DNA of 64,000 nt from Entophlyctis helioformis (GCA_025526915.1 JAHLKH010000105.1:28572-92571); one strand, 5' to 3'. Counted from the stretch's first letter, positions 32,568 to 45,178 are shown. Program-made: numbers and translations. Notes: generated by a model from the sequence alone, not told the origin.

Positions 32568-35500
32568 ATGCCTGGACGAGACGGGCATCAGCAGCCGCAG
32601 CCGCCGCAGCACCTGCAGGTGCCACAACCCTCTGCACAATCACCAGCGAGTCCCCAGCAACAGCCGCAGCCGCAGCAGCCGCAAGTGCCGGCCCAGCCCG
32701 GCGCACAACTACCGCAGCGCCAGACCATCGACTTTGCGTCGCTCTCGCAGGGCTTTGTGTTTCCCATTCATGTACGTCGCTGCTGCCGCTTGCGCCTTGC
32801 TGGAGCTGCGCTGCGTGGTGCACGGCGCTGATTCCTTATTTTGCCTTAACACGCTGGTGGCTGCCTGCCGAAAACGCTTGGCGGTGCGTTACTGTTCCGC
32901 TGCGATTGCCGGCGGACGCAACACCCTCCACGCCCCCACGGACATGTGCTGTCCCATTTGGACGGCTTGGCCCGCCTGCCCGCCCATCCCTGCCCGGTGC
33001 CTCGGCGCAACACCAGGCCTCCACCACCGTGCAGCCGGTGATGCTGATGTCTCAGCGGCCGCCGGCGTTTGTTTTCATCAACTTGGTTTCACTTGACCTC
33101 CTTGACGCCCAGGCAAGCCAGTCTTAAAACACGCCTGCTGCTGACGTGCTGCTGACGTGCTGGCTGGCTGACTGACCGATCGCCGTGCCCATGCCCCGCC
33201 ACTCCTCGCCATCTTCATCATCGACACCACCACCACCACCGGCACTGCTCCGACACACAGAAACGGCGTCTGTGCTCGTTTGGCATCCACCACATCCTCA
33301 AGTACTCGTTCAACCGCGACCGCTCGTCGTTTTCGTTCACGTTCCTGGATGCAGACGGCTTCCAGTCCGACTACCGCTTTGTGTCGCCGGCGTCGATGGA
33401 CATCTTCCAGACGCTGGGCAACGTCATCTCGGTCATCATCAAGCTCAAGCAGCGATCTGGCAGTCTGGCCAAGACTGGCCCGGCTCCCTCTGCCACCCTG
33501 CCGCCGCTCTCGTCGACATCCGCCTCTGCCAGCTCGGCCGCCGCTTCCGACGCACACGCACACACGCTGCCAGCAGCCAGACCCGTCAGCCAGCTGCAGC
33601 AGCAGGTGCACGCAGACCAACATCTACAGCAACTACAGCAACTACAGCAGCAGACGGCCACAGAGCAGGTCGCCATCCCGCCGCGCAGATCGTCTGTTGC
33701 AGCCCCTGCTGTGCAGCCCCGCCCGGTGTCGTCCCTGCAGCGTTCACGGCCGTCGTCGATGGTGTCGACGGGCACTCCGGCACCGGCCGAGCAGGAGCAG
33801 CAACTGCACGCTGCCGACGCCGACCCGCCCAAGCTGGCTGCTCGCCTGTCGCTGGTCGAGGCCCTTTCGGCCCTGTCGCCGCAGGCGGACGAGCCGTCAC
33901 CCGAGGACGACCGCAACGAGCCTGCGCACGACGAACCGCTCCACCGCCGCCGCTGGTTTGTGCGCCGCTCCCGCTCCGGCATGACCAAGCCGTCTGCGCC
34001 GGGATTCCGCCACCTGATGGGCGCCACCGGACCGGTCGTGGTTGCCTCGGGCGATGCTGAAACAGACGCCGATGCGCGTGGCGCCAACAGCGGCAGCACG
34101 AGCGACACCAACGACAACGACTCTGGCGCGCTGGCCCGCATGCGCAAGGCGCCCATGTACCTCGCAGCGTCGGCGTCCATGGGCCACATTGCTGCTGCGC
34201 ACAACGGCGGCGACGACGGCGGCAGCGGCAGCGATCTCGCCCACCGCATGGTGTTCTCGTCCATGTCCACCGACGACCTGACGTCCACCACCAACGACGA
34301 CCTGTCGTCGGCGTCGTCGTCGACGTCGTCGCTGCACTTGTCGTCTGCCGAGCCGCACGACCTTGGCACGGACCACGATCTGCACCACAGCGCCGTGCTG
34401 CCGGCCTCGCCCGCCCGCTCGTTTGAATCGGACGCCTCTGCCGTCCACACCGGTGCCACCGCTGCCTCCGATTCCGTGGCTGGCGCTGACGCCAAGCCTT
34501 TCACGCAAGCGCCGTCGCCGTCGGCTGGATCTGGTGCAACCGCCACCACGCCGACGACGGTCACGGCCTCGGCACCATCCTTGTCTCGCCCTGCCGCTGC
34601 CCCAAAGCAGTCAATGCAGTCTCGGGCCTCGTCCATGGCACCATCGAGCCCGCTGCTGTCGTTTACGCAGCAGCGTGCAGTGCCAAAGCCAGCCAAGTCA
34701 AAGCAGCAGCCATGGAAGCAAGCACGCAACAAGTTCAAGCTGTCGTCCAAGCAGGACAAGCAGGCGTCACAGCCGGCTCCCTCTGATGCATTGACTGTCG
34801 GTGCAGCGAACCCAATCCGCGTCTTTGACCACAACGACCGCGAGGTGCTCGTGCAGACTCCCTTCGAGGGCCAGATGCGTGTGCTTGCCGGCACGCTCGA
34901 AGTTCTGGTCGACTGTGTTTACCGCGAGCCGCTCTCCTCATTCTCGGACACGTTTCTGCTCACATTCCGGCTGTTTGCAACGCCTGCCGACGTCCTCGAG
35001 CTGCTCATCAACCGGTACTGCCAGCTGTCGTCGGATCCGTCCGACGTGCACTTTTTCGCAGACATGCCCACGCAGCTGCCGGTCGTGCTCATGCACCGCA
35101 TCGCCTCGTTCGTCAAGACATGGGCAACACAGCACTACTATGACTTTGCTGCCGCGCCGATGCCCGAGATGCTCGCGCGCTTCATCGAGATCATCGCTGC
35201 AAACAACGGCACTGCGTATGCGGAGAGTCTGTCGTCTGCCATTGACGCGGCATGCACGTCCAACTCCATCGAGTCTGATGCCGCCGCCGCCCATGACGCC
35301 CTGGATGTGTCCACGCAGTCTACATCGATCTCGGACAGCATGGACATTGTGGAGCTGCGCCAGTCCATCCGCTCCAACTTTGACATTATGCACATCTCCA
35401 CGCGCGCTCTCGCACGCCAGATCACGCTGCGCGATTGGGCCATGTTCAAGGCTATTCGGCCGGTCGACCTGGTGCACTACATCTCGCCTGGCCCCGAATC

Positions 35501-37652
35501 CGACTCGGAGAATGGCTCGTTTGCGGCTCGCACCGCACGCACCGGCAACCTGACGGCTTTTATCCAGCGCTTCAACCAGATCGGCTACTGGGTCGGCACC
35601 GTCATCTGCTCGTACGAATCGCTCAAGCAGCGCACACTTGCCCTCGGCAAACTCATTCGTCTTGCACAGCACTGCTTCGCCCTCGGCAACTTCAATGCAA
35701 CCATGGCCATTCTCTCGGGCCTGAACACATCGCCTGTCCTGCGTCTCAAGAAGACCTTTGCCGGCCTCTCTCCCAAAACGCTCGCTGCCTACAAGGAGAT
35801 TGAGAACAACTTTGACTTCCAGGGCAACTACCGCGTGTATCGCGAGATTGAGGCTGCCGCCAAGCCGCCCATCATCCCGTTCTTTGGACTCGTCATCAAG
35901 GACCTGTCGGGATTGAAGGAGAACCACGCCAAGACGCTCCCCAACGGTCTCATCAACTTTGAGAAGCACTGGGATCTGTCCAAGCGCATCTCCAAGCTCA
36001 TCGAGTGCCAGTCTGGCACCCATGCGCTCGAGCTGCAGGACGACGCCATGGGCTCCACCGTGTCGCTTGAAGGCAGCGCTGCGCACGACGACGACGTCTT
36101 TTCTGACGGCGAGGATGCCTCGGCATCCATGACCTCCTCGCCCAACACGAACCAGTCGCCGCTGCTGGCTGGCTCGGAGAGCACATCCAGCCTCACGGTC
36201 CCTTCCCTGTCCCGGTCCGTGTTTGCATACGCCTCGTCGTCGCACCTTGCATCTGCACCCAACCCGTCGGTCAGCAGTCTTGGAGTCGATATGTCGCGTC
36301 CGAGATCCAAGTCCAGCGTCTCGCTGATGCTGCCCGGCCGTGCAAACGCCACACACTTTTCGCTGCCTTGTTTGGGCGAGGACCAGTTGCTTCTGCTGTC
36401 GCGCGCACTCGAGCCCCCCGAGGACCAGGCGTTGAATGCGTCAAACGATGAGGCGTCCGTCACGAGCGAGCAGCCGCGCATTGCCGGGTTCCTGGCCAAT
36501 CTGTTGCAAGGCATGACGGACTCGGTGTCGGGTGGACGTCGCAGTCGCGAGTCTCCAAACGATAACCACGACCATGGATCAGCGGCGCTCACGTCCAGCA
36601 TTTCCATGGCTGCCACCGCGTCTAGTGGCGGCTCTGTCTCTGCCCCAGGTCCCGCTGCTCGGCCTTCCAGATCAAGTGCTGTCGGCGGATCGGCCGAGTC
36701 GGCACCGCCCAAGCGGCAACTGCGTCTGAACGTGCTTCGCCGGCCCATCTCGTTTGCGAGCCTCAAGTTTGGATCGTCGTCTGCGTCCCTGTCATCTCTT
36801 GCCTCGACGTCATCCTCGTCGTCGTCTGCGTCGTCGTCGCCTATCCCTGTGCCCTTGTCTGCGTCTGCCTCTGTGCCCGCATCGGCGATCCCGCCGTCGC
36901 CGCCTTCCACATCGCCGCCGTCGCCCAGCTCTCACCGCACAGGGTCACTTGCATCGTCGATGAACTCAATGGCCGACTTCCAATCAGCACCGTCCACGTC
37001 GCCCTCGTCGTTTGCTGCTGGTTCACTCATGTCATCATCGCCGCGCAGCAAGAACCACGGGCCTCTCATTGCAGACGTGGTCACTTCTTCACCCACTGCA
37101 TCTACACCCCCACCACCGCCTGTCACCATGTCTCGTGCTCCGCAGCAGCAACCCCAACCTCCTTCAGAGTCGCCCTCGCTGTCTATTGGCACACTTATGC
37201 GGCCGCTAATCCTTGGAGGCGATGACGGAGCCAGCGACGCAGCCTCTCCGTCGCCAATCGACCATTCTCTCTTGACCACGGCCGTGTCGGCAGCCACAGC
37301 GTCGATGGCCAACATTTCCTATGCGTCGTCCTCGCCATCGCTGCCTTTGGATTCGTCCAGCCAGCAACTGCAGCCAGGATCTGCATTGCTGGCAAGATCG
37401 GGATCAGTGTCTGTTGGACGCAGCACGCCGTCGCCAATTGCGATCCCGATGCCCATCGGCCTCCCTGTGCCGGTGCCCGTCACACCTGTGGATATTACCG
37501 CGCAAGCGACAGTCGTGTCGATCGAGACTGTGCACCCCATGCTCCACCCTGAACGGCGACTCTCCCAGCCCGTCATTATTCTGACAGAGGCTGAGGCGCT
37601 TGATGATGCTGGCTCTATTGGGTCGGCTGGATCTGCTGTTGGATCTCCTTGA
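32568..37652 (+). CDS. Ras-type guanine nucleotide exchange factor (RasGEF_N + Cdc25 homology)
   Basis: Exons 32568-32771 and 33261-37652 give 1,531 residues. A region near residues 60-140 (FGIHHILKYSFN, FTFLDADGFQ, DIFQTLGNVISVI) looks like a small beta-rich PH/PTB-type domain. The REM domain (MRVLAGTLEVLVDCVY, DTFLLTFRLFATP) and the catalytic Cdc25 domain follow: LARQITLRDWAMFKAI, then FNQIGYWVGTVI, NFNATMAILSGLNTSPVLRLKKTF, PIIPFFGLVIKDLS and LPNGLINFEKH. Such proteins load GTP onto Ras-family GTPases at membranes. Flanks and the about 550-residue C-terminus are Ser/Ala/Pro-rich. The 489-bp intron is long for this window, so a small exon inside it cannot be excluded. Confidence 0.88.
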
Positions 37653-38624
37653 ACGTATATAACCCTGCATTAAAATGTCACTCATCTCCATCAGCTTGAA
37701 ACCTTTTGTATATCCAAGCTGAGCGAGCAGCCTTGGGGATGCGATCAAGGGATGCGGCAGTGCGTGCCTGGCTGTGTCGGTCAAGAATCGCACAGACTCG
37801 CCTGTGTGCGCATTCTACATGGCAACATTGTGAGTGATGCCTTGGACGGGATTGGCACTCGGCGTGCAGTCTGACAAAGTGGGCAAGGTGGCCATGCAAA
37901 CGCTGCCACATCCATCGCGTCTGATGGTGCCTGAGCACTGCTGGTTGCAGACAGCAGCTAGTTGAGGGCGTCGAGCGTCTCTTGCATGGCTGCATGCAGG
38001 CAAGATACGCAGTCACAAAAGTCCAGCCAAACAGCTTGATCGTGGCATCAATGCTGTCCAGCAGGCACCAAAGACACGTCGCGTGGCTATGTTCAATGGC
38101 AACAGCGTCAGGTTGGCTTGGTGTATGACAGGAATGGCATGACGCTATGCCTTGCTGATCGTGGCACTGAGCGTCTGTTGGAACACCGAGCTGGCCAGAG
38201 TTGAGAGGGATGCCACGGCTGCCGGTCTGGATGAGCGAGATCTTGAATGGCTGCACTGGCAGAACGATCAGGCTGCAGCCAGGCAAGGAGTGATGGCGCA
38301 GTCGATGCAGTGTCGCAGAGGATGAGCAGCCTTGGCAGAAAGTGCGGGAGCCGCGTCCAATGGAATGCAGTTTGATACAAGGACCGCAGAAGCAGCAGCG
38401 GCAGTTGTTGTTGTGGTTGTTGCGATGACATTCATTGTGTCGACTGTTTGTTGAGGGGCATGAAAGGTCAGACAAGCAAGATATCAGGGCACGGACGGCT
38501 GGCTGGAGAGTGCCAGAGGGTGGCAGAAGCAGCGACAGGCTGCCACAGTGGCAAAAGAGAGAGAGTGGCCAAGGATCAATGCCTGCAAGTCGAGCAAAAT
38601 GGCAAGATGGGCAAAAGAGAAGCC
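37653..38624. other. Gap without a supported gene
   Basis: About 970 bp between the RasGEF stop and tRNA-Lys. A 390-residue minus-strand frame crosses it and the tRNA; its start derives from the tRNA, so I do not call it a gene. Two minus-strand stretches have coding-like codon use in different frames: one from an ATG at about 38,430 (MNVIATTT..., 54 codons) and PFKISLIQTGSRGIPLNSGQ near 38,200-38,260. No credible intron joins them. Confidence 0.4.
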
Positions 38625-38697
38625 AGCCCGACGTGGGGGTCGAACCCACAACCTTAAGATTAAGAGTCTTACGCTCTACCGATTGAGCTAGCCGGGC
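38625..38697 (-). tRNA. tRNA-Lys (CTT anticodon)
   Basis: 73 nt without intron. Acceptor stem GCCCGGC pairs with GTCGGGC. The anticodon loop is CTCTTAA with CTT, and the T-arm GTGGG/TTCGACC/CCCAC is standard. The D-arm GCTC..GAGC and the GGTTCGA box fit an internal RNA polymerase III promoter. Confidence 0.96.
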
Positions 38698-38710
38698 TTG
38701 TTCCTTCTTG

Positions 38711-39085
38711 TCACGTGATCTGCCCACCCGCATTCCATGCGTGCCACTCAGCGCACCATAACCACTGCAAAACCAGCAAGGCGACCGTGTCCTGCCACTC
38801 TTGTGGCAGCCACTGGCCTGCGTTGGATGCTGCCAAGTCGCACAGCACAACCGTCATCGTCAGCTCCTTCTGCAGTTGCTCAGTGGCGCTCTTGAGCTGG
38901 CTGATGGCAGACACTCGCACACAGCCAGCCAGATTCATCCCCTTGATCGTCTCTCGTCCGTCCATGCCTGGCCATGCAAGGAGGATCGAGCATGCATGCA
39001 AGATGGCATCGATGTGGGTCTGCAGACACTGGCCATGCCTCGCACGCCGCCCATCTCTCCATGCCCAGTCTGCCACATCTGCCAC
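38711..39085 (-). CDS. Possible small protein of unknown function
   Basis: A 124-codon minus-strand frame with G/C-ending codons and normal composition (ATEQLQKELTMTVVLCDLA, DTVALLVLQWLW), unlike the random-looking other frames. The N-terminal third is less convincing and a CTGCAG acceptor-like site precedes THIDAIL, so the true 5' exon may lie upstream. It sits between tRNA-Lys and the divergent beta-lactamase-like gene. No family was recognised. It could be a chance ORF. Confidence 0.35.
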   Translation of the reverse strand: MADVADWAWRDGRRARHGQCLQTHIDAILHACSILLAWPGMDGRETIKGMNLAGCVRVSAISQLKSATEQLQKELTMTVVLCDLAASNAGQWLPQEWQDTVALLVLQWLWCAEWHAWNAGGQIT

Positions 39086-39176
39086 GTCATCAGTCGCAGT
39101 GGTTCACAGCCACATTTCTGTGCACCTTTCTCTCACTTGGCACAACCGAGTCCAGAGCAGCCAAGGCAAGACAGAC

Positions 39177-41210
39177 ATGACCGTCGAGACGTTCACCGAG
39201 GCAGACGCTCTTGCGATCCGTGCTGTGGAGCAGGCCATCCTCGACTACGCTGGCTTCAAGGACGCCGACCGTCTTGCCGCCGAGTCCAATGACGCCTTTG
39301 TTGCCCGTGCGCTGCTGTCCAAGGGCTGTGCTGCGCTGACCGTCGCCGTCTCGCTGGACGGTGCTGTGCCTGCTTGGGCCAAGGCGTACGGCACTCGCCG
39401 CAACGGTGCTGCCATCGAGCCTGTCAAGGCCAGAGACGAGGTTGCTGCTGCCTCCAAGACCGACGATGCTTCTGCCAAGACCGTCGATGCTGCGCCGGCT
39501 GTCCAGGCGACTGAATGCGTCCAAGCCGACGGCGACGGCGACGACATCGAGCCTGACGAAAAGCAGGACAATGACGACGAGGACGAGGCCGGCTGGGAAG
39601 AGTGGCATCGATCGACCCGCAAGAAGGCCATCGACGATGCGGATGCCAGCGATGCAGACATTGGCCTCATCGATGCTCCTGTCTCGCCCGCCACGGTGTT
39701 CCAGGCGGCGTCCATCTCCAAGCCGCTGACGGCCGTGGTGGTGATGCGGCTTGTGCAGCAGGGACTGCTCGATCTCGATGCAGACATCGACTCGTATCTG
39801 TGCAAGGACGGCAGCGCCGACAGCTGGCGTCTGCAGTCTGGTCTGCCAGAGTCCATGGCACCAGCCGCACCTACCACGCTGCGCCAGCTGCTTGCCCACG
39901 CGGCCGGCACCAACGTGCACGGCTTTGGCGGATACAACCGCAAGGCCGTGCGCAACGGCACGCTTGCGATGCCTGCCAGCACGGTCGACGTGCTCAACGG
40001 CACAGGCAACTCGGACCGCGTCGAGATCAAGCTGCTGCCTGGTCTCGCGTCTCGCTACTCGGGCGTGAGTGTCTGTCGCTGTTGCTGACACACTCTTCGC
40101 TCGCTGCTCGATGGCTGACATGCGCCTTGCCTTGGCTTGTTCGGCCATTGCCACGATGCTCTGTGCAGGGCGGCACCACGATCGTCCAGCATGTGCTGGA
40201 GCAGGTCACCGGCAAGCCGTTTGCGCACATCATGGACGAGCACCTCATCCAGCCTCTCGGTCTCCTCAACACTTCCTTCCACCTAGCCATGGACACAGCT
40301 CCCAACAACGGCGACTTTGTGGCTGGCCATCTCACCAACGACGCCATCCCTATCCCTGGCGGCTACCATCTGTACCCCGAGGCTGCGGCTGCCGGCTGCT
40401 GGACCACGCCAACCGATCTGAACAAGGTGCATGCAGCCATGTATGCCAGTGTGCGTGGCGACAACGACGGCTTTCTGCGCAAGGATCTCGCTCAGGAGAT
40501 GCTCAAGCCGCACTTTGTTGGAGACAGTCGCTTCAACTTTGGCGTTGGCTGGGTGCTTGACAAGGACACGCTTGGCGTGAGTGGCGTGTCTTGGCTTGCA
40601 TCGTGTGTGTGCCTGTGAGTGTGTGGACTAACAGTGTGTGCATTGGATGGCAATCCAACCATGCTGTGGACAGCACGACGGTGGCAATGATGGATACCTT
40701 TGCCATTCTGTCAGCATCAAGGGCACAGGTGCTGCCTTTACATGCATGACATCGCGGTATGTGTTTGACTCTCTCAGCAGACAAGTCAAGAACGCCGTCT
40801 TCAACGCATATGGATGGCCTCTGCCTGCGGCTGGATCAGCCGACGAGGGCAAGGCTGTGCTCGAGCCCTTTTCGATCGCCGACTGCGTGGGCACGTTTGT
40901 GGCTTCCAATGCAGAGCGCATGGCCAGCAACCCTGTGCAGCCCATCGTTGTTGCCATGGGCACTGACAAGGCGACGCTCAATGCCAACGGCGATGCTGGA
41001 CTGCTTGTCACGCTTCCTGGAGTGACGATGGCCGCGCCAGTGGCAGCCATCCGCACCGCACGCAAGGATGGCCAGGCACGCAAGAGCAAGGCGCACAGCA
41101 TGGTGTTTGATGTGTCGCCGAGGATCGCACTTGTGTTCAAGCGTGGAGCAGATGGACTCATGAACGTGAGCGTGTCGGACACGCCGCTGCAGTTTGTGGC
41201 CAAGCAGTAG
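39177..41210 (+). CDS. Serine beta-lactamase-like / class C PBP-family hydrolase
   Basis: Exons 39177-40064, 40169-40576 and 40635-41210 add up to 623 residues. The catalytic motif is SISK (Ser-x-x-Lys) in VFQAASISKPLTAVVVMRLVQQG. It is followed by LRQLLAHAAG, GGTTIVQHVLEQVTGKPF, a PLGLLNTSF segment and, near the end, an HDGGNDGY box corresponding to the third motif (KTG/HxGG). Eukaryotic relatives (LACTB-like, fungal esterases) hydrolyse esters or amides; the substrate is unknown. About 100 acidic residues (DGDGDDIEPDEKQDNDDEDE region) are inserted between the N-terminal helix and the SxxK motif. There is no signal peptide. Confidence 0.82.
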
Positions 41211-41414
41211 GCTGCCTGACTGGGAATGAAGCCGTTGAAGCATTGCAGCCACTCTCTGTCCATATCTGCTGCGTGCAGCAGATGCAGAGCCGTGGCCAGT
41301 GTCTGCTGTGCACGGACTTGCTCATAGTGGCTCGGTACTCTTCGTGGTGCCACAACGCGACCGTGCACCAGCCGCCAGATGCGTTTGCCGAACAGCCACA
41401 GACTTGCGGCATCG

Positions 41415-42547
41415 ATGGACTATCGTGGCGAAGAGCTCGAGTTCAGGTCGCACTCTGGCCTGCGTATTGCCGCCAAGCGATGGGGATACGCCGATGGCTT
41501 CCCGCTGCTCGCTCTGCATGCCGTGTGTCTCTGCGACACAACCAGGCTGGCTGTGGCACCTCACTCACTCACACTCGCTCACTCCTCCGACAGTGGTACG
41601 ACAACTGCGCAGCCTGGGATCCAGCCGTCGCCGTCTTCGAGGCAAGGCATCCAAGCATCCGCTTCGACATGGTTGCCATGGACTTTGCGGGCCATGGCCA
41701 GTCCGACCACCGAGGACTGACATCGGCCTATTCAAGGCTGTTCGACATTGAGGACGCTCTCGCTGTTGTCAACGCTCTTGGTGAGCAGCGTGGCGGTGTG
41801 CTGTCTCTGTTCTGCTGGACTGACAGGCAGGCTATGCGTGCAGGATGGAAGGAGTTTGCGATCCTGGGCCACTCGATGGGCGGCTTCATTGCAGTGTACT
41901 TGGCCGGCCTCTATCCCGAGCGCATCAAGCATGTCGTTGCCATCGAGACGGTGATTCCCCTGCTGCACCCGCCAGACACATACACAGAGGCCATCCTGGA
42001 GGCATTCAAGGAGCGAGGCGAGTATGCCAGCCGCGTGGCGAGCCAGGCACAGACAGCAGCGCCAACCAACAAGCGTGTCTTTGCGTCTCTCGACGAAGCA
42101 GCGCAGGTGCGCACCAAGGGCATGTATCCACTCGCCCTGGAGCCGTCGCGCATCCTTGTTGGCCGTGGCACCAAGCCAGTCATTGCTGCAGACGGCAGTG
42201 GCAAGACTGTTGGATACGAGTGGTCGTCCGACTCGCGAGTGCGGATGATCGGACGGCAGGTCATGCTGTCCACCGAGTTCACCATGAATGTCATCGGCCG
42301 CATCCAGTGTCCGGTCCTCAACATCATGGCCGACCACGACATGCACCAGACATTCACGCCGCTGCCCATCCAGAAGGCGTTCAGGGGACACTTGTATCTG
42401 CAGCGCGTCAAGGGCAGCACCAACCATCACATGCACATGGAAGAGCCGTTTGCGGCTGTCGTTGCAGACATGATGGCGGACTTTTGGGCCAGAGTGGCTG
42501 ACGGATCACTGCCGCCATCGCAGGTCACGCCAGTGTCCAAGCTGTGA
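41415..42547 (+). CDS. Alpha/beta hydrolase, serine hydrolase-like (SERHL type)
   Basis: Exons 41415-41522, 41594-41780 and 41844-42547 yield 332 residues. Landmarks of the fold are LLALHAWYDNCAAWD (normally HGW-x-DN), the acid-strand DFAGHGQSDHR, the nucleophile elbow GHSMGG, and PVLNIMADHD with HHMHMEEP carrying the likely catalytic His. This order and spacing match serine hydrolase-like proteins (SERHL) and bacterial meta-fission hydrolases; the substrate is unknown. One Gly of the oxyanion HG motif is replaced by Ala because the first intron splits there. The gene lies about 200 bp after the beta-lactamase-like gene and converges with the SOD gene. Confidence 0.85.
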
Positions 42548-42576
42548 GGTGAATGAACGACGACTGCAAGCTTCAT

Positions 42577-43758
42577 TCAGACGGCAATGATGCCCAGAAC
42601 ACCGCATGCAAGACGGCCGCCTGCGTTGCCGACAATTTTGGACTGCGGGTTGTCTGTCAGCCCCAGGTCGTCCACATTGGCGTGAATCACAAGCGCGCGG
42701 CCAACAATGCTGCGCTGGTGGTCCCACAGCGACGCCTGCGTGTCTGTCAGCGTGTGCTTGAATCGGCCGTCTGGGCCCACGTTCATGTTGCCAAAGTCGC
42801 CGACATGGCGCACGCGTGCATCTGGCGCGCCGTGGTCCTGCTTGAAAGGGTTAAAGTGCACTGCCGTTGTGCGATCAAGTCAGTGTGCGTTGGCAGCCAG
42901 ATACCTGCACGCTTGCACGCATCTCGGGTCATGCCACTTACATCCAGCAGCGCTGCAGTTTGGGAAGATGTTGCCAGACACATGCACATGCCATCCGTGC
43001 TGGCCGGGCGGCAGACCCACCAGATCTGCGATGATCTGGATGGTGTCGCTGGCAGAGTCTTGCACAAACATGACGGAGCCAGCGATAGATGCGCCGGCAG
43101 GCTGTGTTGGGTCTGGCTGCATGCTGACAATCGCACGACGCTGGTGGTGGCCGCTCTTGCTGTTCCTGTTGCTGGCTGCCATGCTCTGCTGGTCGCTGCT
43201 GCTGGACGCATCTGCTGCTGCTGCTGCCACTGGCTTGGACCAGAATGCAACTGGAGCAGATGGACGGCCACTCGGCTCTCTGCCACGGCTGCTGGACTCC
43301 TCGGCGTCGTTGCCGTCGTCATCACTGGCCAGGCTGGAGTCGTCCGAGACAGCCTTGGTCTGCTTGATGATGCTGCTGCTGATCAGGCGGTTGCCACTGC
43401 CGCTGTCCCAGCAGAACGAGCCGCCTTGGTCGACCGCCGCGATGCACTTGTCAAACAGCCTGCGGTGCACAGCAGGCACAGCCCGCTGGTCAGGCATCCG
43501 CCAATCACAGAAACAGCATGCAGAGCACACTCACAGAACAGCAGAGTCGATGCAGAGAACGTGGCTGGCTCCCCGGTAGTCATACTCGGTGGAGCAAGCC
43601 TCCTTTGCATCCTCGAAGCGATAGCGACATGCTCCATACGAGCCAAGACACCTCGCGCTGCTGTCGTGGTGCGACGGCAGAGGCGAGGCGACAGTCTGGC
43701 CAGCAAGCGAGGCAGCGGCAGCAGCGAGAGCGAGCACCGTGGACATGAACGCAGCCAT
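42577..43758 (-). CDS. Secreted Cu/Zn superoxide dismutase with Cys-rich N-terminal domain
   Basis: Exons 43758-43535, 43459-42942 and 42860-42577 give 341 residues. A signal peptide covers about the first 25 residues (LALAAAAASLA). A Cys-rich segment (RCLGSYGACRYRF, KEACSTEY, HVLCIDS, FDKCIA, FCWD) is followed by a Ser/Ala-rich linker. The C-terminal SOD fold keeps all metal ligands: HVH (copper), HFNP (bridging), DHGAP, RHVGD (zinc His and Asp) and VIHAN (copper). It should dismutate superoxide outside the cell. An upstream in-frame ATG at 43791 would add 11 residues. The Cys-rich domain ahead of SOD is not one I can name. Confidence 0.85.
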
Positions 43759-45178
43759 GGTTGGATTGACCTGTCTGTTGATGGCCAGCAAGGCAAGCGG
43801 CTGCTAGCTGTCCTTTTGAAGCAGATGCTGATGCAGATGTCCAGGCTGTGCTTGCTGTGTCGCGCTGTGCCGTGTCGCGCTGTGCTGTGCCATGTCACGC
43901 ACAGCAGCAGATGATGCTGGATCTGGTGTGCACTCGACCAGCTCAGCCACCGGTGGGCATTCCTTGAGCGGATTGACCAGCCAGCCGTCGTGCAGACTGC
44001 GCACTCACAGCAGCCCGCTCGATGCCCAACACAGACGCCGTGGTTGCATCGATTGCCGACTGGTTCATCTCGCTGCTTTGACTGTCCTTCCACGAAGCAG
44101 ACAAACCCCCGGTCGCGTTTGTCGACGTGGGCGAGCCGCAACTCCTGGCCGTTGAGACTCGGAAGCAGCGCGGCCAATCGAATGAGCGCCTCTGTTTGTG
44201 CACGTTGACCACGTTGCGGCAAATTTGACTCAAAGGAGTGAACGTGCACACGGCGGACTTTGAAGGCGTCCCCCTGTTTGCTGCCGGTTGTCTCGGCAGT
44301 GAACTGCACGCCTTCCATGCCCAGCGCCGCCGTCAGCAGCAGCAGCAGCAGCAGCAACAACCACAGCGAGACAGCCAGCACCGCACTGCCCGTGCAGCAC
44401 AGGCCGCGAGGAGAGCGAGGGCAGCCGCTGCATCGGACCGTCCTTGTTCGCAACTTTAACGCACACGCGCAACGAGCTCTGCGAGCACAGCAGCGAGCAC
44501 AACAGCCACGGCTTGTTCGGCCTTTGCTCTCGGACTTGAGCTGTGCACCTCCGATGCCAGCAGCAGCAGCAGCAGCGACGGCCGAGACAGAGACGGATCC
44601 CGGTGCGACACCGCAGGACCCTGTGGACCCGCAGCCAGCGGCCGTTGTCTCGGCGCCTGCCCTCGACACGGACAGCATCAGGATCCTGGCAGCACGACGC
44701 CGCGAGCGCATCATGCGGGCACGGCTGATGGGAGGCTGACCAAGCCCAGCGACCACAGCGACCACAGCGACCACAGCGACCACACCCACAGCCGATCCTT
44801 CCTATCTAATCACCTAATGCCGCCCCCGTCGGGATACCCACAGTCTCTCACCGACTGCAATAAAGCGACCGTCCAGCCTGCTCTGTGTCTGTTGGTCTGT
44901 GTCTATGAGACTGCAGATTCGCTCTCCAAGCACTCGCCCGGTGCCACCCAAGCCAGAGCCACCGGCTGCTTTTTGGCAGACGGACGCTGCTGCCTGGCAC
45001 CACCACGACAGCCGCCGCCGCAACAGCCACAGACATATCTGCAGCCGTGCGCAGTGCGACATGGCAGACGTCCGGCAGGCGGCTGTGGTGCTCCGGCCCC
45101 GTGCAGATCGGCTGACTGAGAGCTGTGATTGATTCACTTCCCCCGCCTTCCCGCTTCAACCGGTGCCACATTCTGCAG
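43759..45178. other. Unresolved region with conflicting coding signals
   Basis: About 1.4 kb between the SOD and CreC genes. On the minus strand a frame with a hydrophobic Leu run (VSLWLLLLLLLLLTAALG) leads into coding-like RRVHVHSFESNLPQRGQR and LAHVDKRDRGFVCFVEG (about 44,090-44,400). A second minus frame (SSEMNQSAIDATTASVLGIERAA before a GTGAGT, ending about 44,010) also looks coding. On the plus strand a frame ending at 44739 closes with DSIRILAARRRERIMRARL. A CAG run (44,336-44,365) blurs codon signals. A short secreted or membrane protein on the minus strand is the likeliest reading, but I cannot build a clean model. Confidence 0.3.

Noticed and set aside
37678..38850. 390-codon minus-strand ORF
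   Set aside because: It runs through tRNA-Lys (peptide ARLAQSVERKTLNLK is the well-known false translation of that tRNA) and has no consistent coding bias.
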